A stretch of 16,012 bases of DNA from Chrysochromulina tobinii. Lineage: Eukaryota; Haptophyta; Prymnesiales; Chrysochromulinaceae. The position numbers and the translations under genes were made by a program. The stretch is taken from positions 1 through 16,012 of the forward strand of contig JWZX01000609.1 in the NCBI GenBank assembly GCA_001275005.1, written 5' to 3'. Of the stretch, positions 7,641 through 14,841 are shown in pieces. The notes below the pieces were generated by a model, which saw only the letters and a program-made list of their open reading frames with translations, searched no databases and had not been told where the DNA came from. Numbering within the stretch: position 1 is the first letter of the stretch; every line of letters starts with the position of its first letter.

Positions 7641-7826
7641 TTTGCAGTTCTTGCGACGGCGCCGCACAAAAGTTTACCGCGACGAAGTTGAGCGGCTTGT
7701 CAACCACTGTAACGAGATGAACACCAGCATCGATACTACGAGACGAATAGGCATCACGATTTGTTGGGTTCGGCTCGCCTTTCGTCCTATTCGCGTCTAG
7801 GGTCTCGACGGCCCACAAAGAGGCAG
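7641..7826. promoter_or_regulatory. Short divergent intergenic region, possible bidirectional promoter
   Basis: The hydrolase gene (ATG at 7640, minus) and the RAD6-like gene (ATG at 7827, plus) diverge from this 186-bp interval, which must hold both core promoters and both leaders. I see no TATA box for either direction. A pyrimidine-rich TTTCGTCCTATTCGCGTCT segment near 7780-7800 could be an initiator region for the plus-strand gene. Shared control is possible but rests only on position. Confidence 0.4.
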
Positions 7827-8599
7827 ATGGCCGGATCAAGCTCTCACCAGGGATGCCACTTGCGCCTGATGTACGCGGCAGACCGCCACAGGCCCTGCGC
7901 ACGCCGCCTGTGCGACGCGTGGCGACCTCCGTGCTCAGCCCCACACCGCCACGCCCCACGCCACACTTCCCGCCAAACCTGACCCCTGCGCTTGACCTGT
8001 GCAGGTCCGACCTGCGGACGATGAAGCAGCAACCGCCCGAGGGCGTCTCCGCAAGCCCGATCGGCGATGACAACCTGCTCGTCTGGGGCGGCACCGTCTT
8101 CGGTCCCGATGACACGCCGTGGGAGGGCGGCATCTTCTCGCTGAGGATGACCTTCACGGAGCAGTACCCTGACAAGCCGCCGCGCGTGCGCTTCACCTCC
8201 GAGATGGTGCGTGCCCTCGCTACCTCGCGCGCCCGCTCGCGCCGCCGCGCACCTGGCTGCATCGTACCCTGCGTGCGCCCTCGCTTCCCACCTGCCGCGT
8301 CACGCATGCGTCGGGATCCGCGGATTCCATGACCCTCTCCTCGCTCTCTCTGCGCTCCGCCGCTTGTGCAGTTCCACCCGAACATCTACCCGGACGGGAC
8401 GTTGTGCATGGACCTGATTCAGGACAACTGGAGCCCCGTTTACTCCGTCGGCTCCATCCTGATGGCTATCCGCTCACTGCTGACTGACCCGAACTGCGCG
8501 AGCCCGGCCAACCCGGAGGCAGCCCAGCTCTTCCAGACGGACGTCAAGGGGTACGGCCGGCGGGTAAGAAGGGTGGCCGAGAAGTCGGTCGCCGGTTGA
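7827..8599 (+). CDS. RAD6/UBE2A-like ubiquitin-conjugating enzyme E2, three exons
   Basis: Exons are 7827-7870, 8005-8206 and 8372-8599, together 474 nt and 157 residues, close to the 150 or so of RAD6-type E2 enzymes. The product transfers ubiquitin from E1 to a substrate through an active-site cysteine. Exon 1 gives MAGSSSHQGCHLRL; joining to exon 2 gives LRLMSDLRTMKQQPPEGVSA, which matches the RRLMRDFKRMQ..PP start of RAD6. The core DDNLLVWGGTVFGPDDTPWE leads to RVRFTSEM, and exon 3 continues FHPNIYPDGTLCMDLIQDNW with the catalytic Cys at about 94. It ends SPANPEAAQLFQTDVKGYGR and a short C-terminus without an acidic tail. Intron positions restore an ungapped E2 fold, which makes the gene model strong. 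RAD6 proteins act in DNA damage tolerance and histone H2B ubiquitination; which role applies here is not shown. Confidence 0.93.
7871..8004 (+). other. Intron 1 of the RAD6-like gene
   Basis: The intron is GT-AG, 134 nt, with donor GTACGCGGC after CTGAT and acceptor CTTGACCTGTGCAG before GTCCGACC. It splits the Met codon at residue 15. CTTGAC just upstream of the acceptor could serve as branch site. The donor word GTACGCG is the same as in the ACT-kinase gene intron. Confidence 0.82.
8207..8371 (+). other. Intron 2 of the RAD6-like gene
   Basis: The intron is GT-AG, 165 nt, phase 0. The donor is ATG|GTGCGTG and the acceptor CGCTTGTGCAG|TTCCACCC. Removal joins RVRFTSEM to FHPNIYPDGT, exactly the continuity expected in an E2. 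A CT-rich tract (CCCTCTCCTCGCTCTCTCTGC) lies upstream of the acceptor. Both introns of this gene end in TGTGCAG. Confidence 0.85.
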
Positions 8600-9377
8600 G
8601 ACGGCGGCGCGTGCGCGGTGCGTACTGGGCCTATCACCGGGCCTATTCGATGGGCGTATGGCTCGACATCCCCGCTGAGGAGGGTGTACAGTTACAGGTG
8701 GGCAGTAGCGGAGGGATGAAGAGCGCCTGGGCAGCTGTGACCTCGAAGGCATCACTGTGTGGTGGCGGCTGTGCGTGGCTGAGCGAATGTGTGCGTGCGC
8801 GCGCGCGCGTGTGCGCACGGGGAATGGGCTCCGGGGGCGCTCCCTCGCAACAAGCGAGCAGGCTAGAAATGATGGGAGCGAGCGACGACGAGGACGCGCC
8901 TGTCGTGCGGGCTTGTTGCTCGCGGCCTCTCTTGCGACGCAGACGCACCGCCTGACGTCGGCTCCTGCAATGTCCTCTCTCAGAGGAGGCGTGTGCGCAT
9001 GCACATGCACCCAAGCTCTCGATAGGGCGGCGCGGCGGCCGGCGGAGCGTGGAGCGAGGACGGCCTGCGTGGGCCCCTCCGCCCTCGTTTCGAACAAGAT
9101 CCGAGACTCTCATAGTAAGAGGTGCACAATAGTCCAGTAACAGGGAATGATCACGGTGACTGTGTCTGAGGAAAAGCTCTAAAATCAGGAAACGAATACG
9201 TATGCACCGTGCCGACGGGATCGACGCGTGTGGCCGTGTGCCGTGTGCTGTACTCCAGTGCTGTACGAGTGAGTATCCGCCGGACGATCACAGATTCGTT
9301 CGCGCATTGTGGAGAGCGCGCCGCGGCGCCTCCACGCAGAGCGCACGTGTGCCTATCTGCCGCCATGCGTATGGCGC
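8600..9377. other. Convergent intergenic region with alternating purine-pyrimidine tracts
   Basis: The RAD6-like gene and the 9378 gene end towards each other here. I see no coding region with recognisable homology, although several chance frames exist. Two uninterrupted alternating purine-pyrimidine tracts stand out: 8787-8819 (33 nt, mostly GT/GC steps) and about 8989-9010 (22 nt). Such tracts can adopt Z-DNA. No AATAAA signal was found for either gene. Confidence 0.5.
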
Positions 9378-9932
9378 TCAGAGCAGCCGATCCGCGGTGG
9401 GCAGGTCCTCGAGCGCGAACGAGGAGTTGCTCTCCACGGGCAGCACGCGCTTGGCGCCGTTCTCGGCACGCAGTTTGTCCATGTACGGGTCGCGCTCGTC
9501 GAGCTCAGGATCGTGCCAGTAGGAGCCAATTTCGGAAGTCGTGGAGCGGAGGGGACCCCTGAGGCAGTCGGGTGGCTTCCCCTTGCCTTTCGTGGACGCA
9601 TGGTTTTTCATCTCCTGGAAGACGGGGTCTGTCCACCAGCTACCAATCGCCTTTGATGACGTGGGCGCCTGCCGCTCGGGGAACATGCCCGTTGTAAGGC
9701 GCGCGAGCGCGCAGCCGGCGACGGGCACCGCCGGCGACGGCCGCTGCGGCTGCGCTGTGAAGTCGTAGACGTAGCCGAGGCCCGGGCCCTTCTTACGCTT
9801 CATGTTGTGGCACTTCTTGTACTCCTCGACGAATTCTTTTTTGGCGTTCTCCTCGAATTGAATGGCAGTCGAGCCGACCATGGGCACGTGGCCCGTGCAG
9901 AAGGTGCCCGTGTAATATCGTGGTGCGCTCAT
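9378..9932 (-). CDS. Small protein with duplicated IGS(W/Y)-DP motif, possibly axonemal
   Basis: The frame opens at a TTG at 9950; the first ATG, at 9932, gives 184 residues and the start MSAPRYYTGTFCTGHVPMVG. The YTG...TGHVP segment weakly recalls the YxPGYTGHxP motif of the FAM166/UPF0605 family, which are microtubule inner proteins of cilia. A basic KKEFVEEYKKCHNMKRKKGP stretch follows at about 31-50. Two copies of a motif appear 40 residues apart: SSKAIGSWWTDPVFQEM near 92-108 and TTSEIGSYWHDPELDERD near 131-148. There is no signal peptide or membrane segment. I do not recognise a named family with confidence; an axonemal role is inference from the weak motif and from flagellar-type genes in the window. 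One unbroken frame with no intron. Confidence 0.68.
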   Translation of the reverse strand: MSAPRYYTGTFCTGHVPMVGSTAIQFEENAKKEFVEEYKKCHNMKRKKGPGLGYVYDFTAQPQRPSPAVPVAGCALARLTTGMFPERQAPTSSKAIGSWWTDPVFQEMKNHASTKGKGKPPDCLRGPLRSTTSEIGSYWHDPELDERDPYMDKLRAENGAKRVLPVESNSSFALEDLPTADRLL

Positions 9933-10590
9933 CCCGCGAAGGGACAACAACGTGCGGTCGGAAGGTCGCTTGAGGATGTTTGCGCCCTCAGATGCGGAAC
10001 CGAAGCGTCGTAACGGGCGAAATTGAAGGAATGCCGCCTTTCAGCTGAGAGGAACGCCTTTCATATGTAACGCGAAAGCAGCCCACTTACCCGCCAACAC
10101 TCAGTTGTAACTCTTCGGTCTAGGACTCGGTTCACCCGACGCCCGTACTCGTATCTTGCCGACCCGAGCCCCACCCCCCCAGACCTCGCTCTCTAGCCCG
10201 CTACACGGGCCCCGAACCGACTCACTGTGACACGGCACTAGCTGACTCTTGTGCATGGTCTCTCCCTTTTCCAACGGCGGCGCTCATTATGATGATCCTT
10301 GCCGCCCTTCGTTAGGGCAGCCGCCGCCTGTCCCCACTGCCGTGCCCCTGTATGCCATTTGCGTCCGTGGACTGGTCCGTTCACTGTCCGTGCATTCTTG
10401 CCTGCCTGCCAGCCTGCCAGCCTGCGCACTCTAGGCTCGCGCCCAGCGACCTTCATCCTTACGTCCTTTCCTCCTCTTCCTCCCCCCCGCGGTGCCAGAT
10501 GCGTTTCACCGACCCTTGGTTGTACTAGTCCCGTGCAATGACGCCATCGGCGCGGCGGTCGGGAACTGCCTGAGGGACGCCTCTCCTTGC
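9933..10590. other. Intergenic region upstream of the 9378 gene
   Basis: The gap contains the promoter side of the 9378-9932 gene and the 3' flank of the ACT-kinase gene, both minus-strand. No gene was found. It carries one copy of a dispersed repeat (10373-10466) with a CCTGC/CAGCCTG short-repeat core, and the 12-mer GACTCACTGTGA at 10219-10230, which recurs inside the MITE-like element at 13213-13224. The rest is C-rich with runs such as CCCCACCCCCCC near 10170. Confidence 0.5.
10373..10466 (+). repeat. Dispersed repeat, copy 1 (inverted copy at 14126-14226)
   Basis: Positions 10373-10408 are identical over 36 bp to the reverse complement of the end of 14126-14226. Similarity continues with small gaps through GCCTGCGCA, AGGCTCGCG, CCCAGCGAC and TTCATCCTTACGTCC at 10466. 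The two copies are about 3.7 kb apart, in opposite orientation, and both lie between genes, so this looks like a member of a dispersed repeat family rather than conserved coding sequence. Confidence 0.8.
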
Positions 10591-12829
10591 TCAGCCCCTG
10601 CTCGGCGGTCTTGGCGGCCCGAGGCCCGAGAGGGAGAGTTTGGAGGCGAGCGCCCCCGTGAGCCCGATCACACCGCGCCCCAGCATCGAGCTGCCGCCGC
10701 CCCCCGCCTCTTGTGGGGATTCCTCATCCGCCATCGCTTGCTGCGCGGCGGCGGCGCTGGCGGCTTGCATCCTCTCCTTGTGCTGCGCGGCAGCAGCGGC
10801 GTCGATCCGAGTCAGGCACTCGGCGGTGGCCAGCACGACCGCATCCATCGCCGGACGCGCTGCCGGGTTGGTATCCCAACAGGCGGTGATGAGTGGCGCG
10901 TACTCCTTGAGATCCTCCCGCAAGTGGATGGGCGGGCGCGCGTTCTCCATCGCGACGGCAAACGCGGCTTGGAGCGGCGCGAAGTCGGTGAACGGAATCT
11001 TGCGGTGCAGCGTCTCCCACAGTAGCATCCCATAAGAGTACACGTCGCACTTGTAGTTGTATGGCTTGTGCAGGATCACCTCGGGCGCCATCTGCCGGTA
11101 CGTGCCCGTCTCGGCCGTGTACTCCGAGCGCCCAAAGCGCGTCGAGATGCCAAAGTCAGTCACCTTCGCATGGCCCGACTCGTCAAGGAGCACGTTCGCG
11201 GTCTTGATGTCGCGATGCATCACGCCGTTGTAGTGCAAGTAGGCGACCCCCGAGGCGACCTCCTTGACGATGCGCGCGAGCAGAGGCGCGTCTAGAGGCC
11301 CGCTGCCGGCATTTTTGATGCCGTCACGGCTCGAAGGCCTCGGAGGAACGTCGCTGTCCCGGCTGGGGGGTCTCGGAGGGACGAGCGGCGGCTCTTCCGG
11401 GTTGTGCAGCAGGTCGTGCAGGGAGCCGCCTTGCAGGAACTCGAGCACCATCGCCGGCATCTCCTCGAACAAGCACACGCCAAGGAGCGAGCACACGCAG
11501 GGATGGCGCAGCTGGCGCCAGATATTGACCTCGCCCAAAAAGGAGCGCAGCGCTTCGTCCTCGCGCAGCACCTTGATCACCACGCGCGCGCCCGCCCATT
11601 CCGCCTCCCATACCTATCCAGCACAGCACGCGGCAACGTCCCGTGGTCAGCGTTCGCGTGGTCGACAGGAGGCACGCGCGCGAGCGTGCAAGCCGGCCGT
11701 GCAGCCATCACACACAGCGGGGTCTCCTCCCGAGAGACTCGCGATGGGTGATCATAAACACTGTGGGCACCCTATGGGCACCCGATGGGCACCCTTTGGG
11801 CACCCTATGGGCACTCCATGGCACTGGGCATCCTATGGGCACTCCTTGGGCACTCCTATGGGCACTCCTATGGGCACTCCTATAGGCACCCTATGGGCAC
11901 TCTATGGCACCCCATGGGCACTCTTATGGGCACCCTATGGGCACTCCTTGGGCACTCCTATAGGCACCCTATGGGCACACGCGTACCTTGCTCGACGCGC
12001 CCTCGTCGATGAGCCGCCGCACGCGCAGGTTGCTAAACTGTCCTTGGAGCCCCTCGAGGGTTTGGAGCTCCTCCCTCGTCAGGTCGGCCATGGCACCGCC
12101 ATATGCGGCGGCGCCCCCTCTTGGGCTGGCGCTCGTGGCGGCTCCGCCTGCACCAACGCTGCTGCTGCTGCATGCTCCGCCTGCGCCGCCGACCGCGCTG
12201 GTGCTGCACGCGCCCGGCAGCGGCGGCATGCTAGCGGGCGTGATCGGCAGCGGCGGCGGCTCTTCCATCATCGTGTCCGGGTCCGCGGCCGCTCTACCGA
12301 GCGAGAGCCCTGACCAGTCGGTGATCGCAACGTCGGTGACGTTGTGCGCCGCCGTCCATGGACCGCAAAAGGCTGCGGAGAGGCGCACGCGCATTTTGGC
12401 CGCGAGCTCCTCGTCCATGCGACTCACCGCGAACGAGTCCACGGCGACGCCGTCGGGCGTCGAGAAGGCCGCCACCTTCGAGATGTCGATGCCAAACTCG
12501 GCGAGCACCGATGTGATTACGCCCAGTGAGCCGCGCCGATCGTTAAAGACGAGCCAGAGCGAGAAGCTGCGGGAGTCGTAGGGCGCCCAGCTCAGGTGCA
12601 CGTTCTGCGATTCGCGGCCTTCTCGCTGCTGCTCGATATGCAGGTTTTGTAGCAGCTGCGCGTGCTGTGCGCGGTCTGATGGCAGGGTCGACAGGGCATA
12701 CTGCGCCGGCATCACGCTCAGCAGCTTCTGCACGGCGGGCTCGGCCAGGCTGTGGCCCTGCTGCTCGCGGAATGGCGAGCCCATGTTGTAGGGCACCGAC
12801 GAAGAGCGGAAACCCATCCCGTCCTTCAT
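10591..12829 (-). CDS. ACT-domain Raf-like (TKL) serine/threonine/tyrosine protein kinase, two exons
   Basis: Exon 1 is 12829-11987 and exon 2 is 11613-10591, giving 621 residues. The frame runs up to 13021 but starts there at GTG; the ATG at 12829 (GCGGCCATGAAGG) is the first. Residues about 88-154 form an ACT domain (LWLVFNDRRGSLGVITSVLA, then EFGIDISKVAAFSTPDG). A Gly/Ala/Ser/Pro linker leads to the kinase at about 267. Across the splice the G-loop reads LIDEGASSK|VWEAEWAGARVVIKVL, with Lys295. Then come Glu309, HRDIKTANVLL with Asp416, DFG with Asp434, TGTYRQMAPEV, and CDVYSYGMLLWE. The ACT plus kinase order is that of plant STY8/17/46-type kinases, where ACT domains sense small ligands. 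Two oddities: Gln455 replaces the usual Trp of YRWMAPE, and a Pro/Arg/Ser insert (PPRPPSRD, PPRPSSRD) of about 35 residues lies between helices D and E. Catalytic residues are complete. Confidence 0.9.
11614..11986 (-). other. Intron of the ACT-kinase gene
   Basis: The intron is GT-AG, 373 nt, phase 0. The donor is AGCAAG|GTACGCG at 11987/11986 and the acceptor GCTGGATAG at 11614 before GTATGGGAGGCG. Splicing restores the glycine-rich loop and the VIK strand in register, which supports both sites. More than half of the intron is a minisatellite. Confidence 0.85.
11763..11980. repeat. 11-12-bp minisatellite (GGGCACCCTAT/GGGCACTCCTAT) inside the kinase intron
   Basis: On the plus strand the consensus is GGGCACCCTAT or GGGCACTCCTAT, with about 19 copies over some 218 bp. 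Unit lengths are mostly 11-12 bp, with occasional 10-13-bp variants and one longer variant containing GGCACTGGGCATCCTAT. The array begins about 220 nt upstream of the acceptor and stops just 6 nt inside the donor. It explains the repetitive Met-Gly-Thr-Leu-Trp-Ala chance peptides in this stretch. It is not a CRISPR array because there are no spacers. Confidence 0.92.
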
Positions 12830-13124
12830 GGCCGCGCGCGCGGGATGGACGCCGACGGCAAAATGCCACGCGACCTGTGTTCGTGTCTTGGTCGGTTCTG
12901 GTACTGTTCTGGTTGCAATCCAATCGCCGGCGGCGTATCTCCCCGGTTTGGGTGGACCCGCAATCGACGAAATCCTCTTTTTCTTCGAAGGTCGCGCAGG
13001 ATTTCGTCTGCGTACGTGCACGTAGGCTCAGTGGGCGTCAGTGGGCGGTCGGCACCCTTCTTGGTGGGTACTTGGTGGGTGCTCGGGTCACGACCGCCGA
13101 CCGGTCGCGAAACTCGCGAAGCGC

Positions 13125-13272
13125 CTCACTGTAGAGGGAAGAGGCGGAAAAACTGTGTCTCGGTGAGCCGTGAATCCGCCTCTGGGAATTGCTCTGTGAT
13201 ACGGCAAAATCTGACTCACTGTGAATGGATCAAGGGAATCCGCTAAATGGCTAAATCCGCCTCTACAGTGAG
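13125..13272. mobile_element. MITE-like element with 13-bp terminal inverted repeats
   Basis: CTCACTGTAGAGG at 13125-13137 is exactly complementary to CCTCTACAGTGAG at 13260-13272, delimiting 148 bp. The word AGAGGCGGA/TCCGCCTCT occurs inside at 13140-13148, 13175-13183 and 13256-13264, in both orientations, so the arms partly nest. I see no clear target-site duplication next to the ends (GCGC against CCGG), and the element has no coding capacity. A non-autonomous DNA transposon relic is the best guess; a promoter structure of the kinase gene is the alternative, since it lies about 300 bp upstream of that ATG. Confidence 0.45.
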
Positions 13273-13527
13273 CCGGATTTCTTAACGGAACATTTCTGAC
13301 TCAGTGACGAGTGAGGCACACACCCCAAGCCACATCCGCAACTCAGTGAGGCACGAAACACGTCTCAGCGCACACGTCTCAGTGAGACGTGCATTGAGGC
13401 ACTTTGGGTTGGTCCGTCCCTTTGGACTGGTACCTCCGATGTCCGATCTCAATGTTCGACCTTCCCCATGCTTCCCTAGTTCCCTACATGTACCTCTTGG
13501 CACCTGGGTTAGGGGGGGGTTCCTACA

Positions 13528-13890
13528 TGTACGTATCCTGATGTATCTTGCATGTATCCTGCATGTATCCTGAAGGATAAATACGTATCCTGAGTGTATC
13601 CTGATGTATCTCAAAAGTATCTTACATGCTCTATACATGCTCTGTTACATTCCAAGAGAATACATGTATCTTGACATTTTGCATGTATTTTACACGTAGA
13701 CTGTAACCCCAAAGAGTCCAAGATACATTTTGGGATACACATCAGATACATCAAGATACATGTATCTTGCGCGCTTCCTTGGTGTCACACTGGATACATA
13801 TCAAGATACATCAGGATACGTGTATCTTGGACTCTTCATCACGATACATCTTATGATACATCAGGATACACCCTGAGATACAAAATCACG
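13528..13890. repeat. Opposed GTATCYTG / CARGATAC repeat field forming long inverted repeats
   Basis: The left half (13528-13680) is full of GTATCCTG/GTATCTTG words and the right half (13718-13890) of their complements, GATACAT preceded by A, C, G or T. Exact inverted pairs include CGTATCCTGATGTATCTT at 13532-13549 with its complement at 13803-13820 (18 bp, extending to about 29 bp with one gap), and AAGAGTCCAAGATACA at 13712-13727 with 13821-13836. Spacing is irregular, so it is not a simple satellite. The whole could fold as a branched hairpin. Confidence 0.75.
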
Positions 13891-14085
13891 ATACATGTAG
13901 AGCAACTGGGAACCAAACCTGGACCATCCTAACCATCATCTCATTCAGCCTGCAATAGTATTCTTAGAACCAGATCCCGTTCAGACGGTTCAAGTTATGC
14001 AAATCGCATGTCACGAGCTCACGACGGAAGTTGAACCCCGTCGCGATGCCTTCTCTGCGAGAATCTTTCGTTCGGACGGGGTATC

Positions 14086-14122
14086 GGTATGCGTTAGGTA
14101 ACTATGAGGTATGCGTTAGGTA
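14086..14122 (+). repeat. 15-bp direct repeat GGTATGCGTTAGGTA
   Basis: GGTATGCGTTAGGTA is present at 14086-14100 and again at 14108-14122, separated by 7 bp. The second copy abuts the dispersed repeat that starts at 14126, so it may belong to that repeat's boundary or be a local duplication. Confidence 0.7.
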
Positions 14123-14125
14123 TGC

Positions 14126-14226
14126 GGACGTAAGGATGAATGTCGCTGGGGCCTTCTCGCGAGCCTGAAGTCTGCGCAGGCAGGCAGTGCCAGGCAGGCA
14201 AGAATGCACGGACAGTGAACGGACCA
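14126..14226 (-). repeat. Dispersed repeat, copy 2 (inverted relative to 10373-10466)
   Basis: Read on the minus strand, this segment starts with the same 36 bases as copy 1 and ends with CATCCTTACGTCC. Between these, the CCTGCC-type core differs in repeat number and two small insertions are present, which makes it 101 bp against 94. Flanking sequence outside both ends differs completely from copy 1, so the repeat boundaries are fairly well defined. Confidence 0.8.
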
Positions 14227-14841
14227 TAAGTTCTTTCTAACCCTTCTTCGTTTTTCTGGATTCGCATTAAAGCGATGTACATGTATGTACATGTAGTGTC
14301 GTCCCACAATTCGTTGATGAATTGAATAGCAATTGACTTCAAATCCAGTGCGCAGTGGGCGCCATGTAATATGTGGTACCCGGGGAGGCACACATGCCAC
14401 ATGGTCGGAGGGCTTCTTCGGAAATATTTCTGCAAATTGTCTGGATTGACACACTACACCCAAATTTAGGCAAAAGGGTGGGCGGTTTAGCCCGCGGTTT
14501 AGTCCCCTTGGTTTAGTCAAAAGTGTCCCTCCACAGCTGGTCGACTGGATTCGCGTGGTAAAAGTTGCGCATGTTGCCTTCCTTGACCCTTCCCCGCTCG
14601 ATCCAGCGGGGTAAAAGCCACGTTTGCCGAATGAACGAACCCATTAGCATTACCATTGCCCTTTGCCCAGTACACAGTACTCGCTAAACCACGTTAGTAA
14701 CGAGCCGTGTTGTGTCATTCACACCCAGCTCGTCGCCAATGGCCCTTGGAGGTGTGTGTAAGGCGGCCAAAATTTTTTCAGAGGAGCCATGGTTGCTGTG
14801 AAAGGTGTGATGTGAATGACGAGAAAACCGTCCATTTCCGA

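Larger units (their letters stand above)
12830..14841. other. 2-kb gene-free region rich in inverted and dispersed repeats
   Basis: This gap separates the starts of the ACT-kinase gene (minus) and the TTLL gene (plus), so it includes both promoters. From about 13270 it is visibly more AT-rich than the genes around it. It holds a MITE-like inverted-repeat element, a field of GTATC/GATAC words in opposed orientation, a short direct repeat, and an inverted copy of the 10.4-kb repeat. Three GGTTTAG words occur at about 14485-14516. No protein-coding frame in it shows recognisable similarity, and I see no tRNA or rRNA. Confidence 0.6.

Noticed and set aside
7627-8385. Reverse 252-residue open frame
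   Set aside because: It lies opposite exons of the clear RAD6-like gene and both of its introns, and shows no recognisable protein.
11763-11980. Possible CRISPR array
   Set aside because: Units are contiguous 11-12-bp repeats without spacers, in a eukaryotic intron.
11785-12012. Forward frame encoding repeated Met-Gly-Thr-Leu-Trp-Ala peptides
   Set aside because: It is the minisatellite translated; the array lies in an intron of the opposite-strand kinase gene.
14094-14520. Reverse open frames of 113 and 134 residues
   Set aside because: Both run through the dispersed repeat and AT-rich repeat DNA, with no recognisable domain and no supporting start or splice context.
14592-14611. CCCCGC/GCGGGG stem-loop as a tRNA or terminator
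   Set aside because: It is only a 6-bp stem with an 8-nt loop, no cloverleaf is found around it, and it is not next to a gene end.
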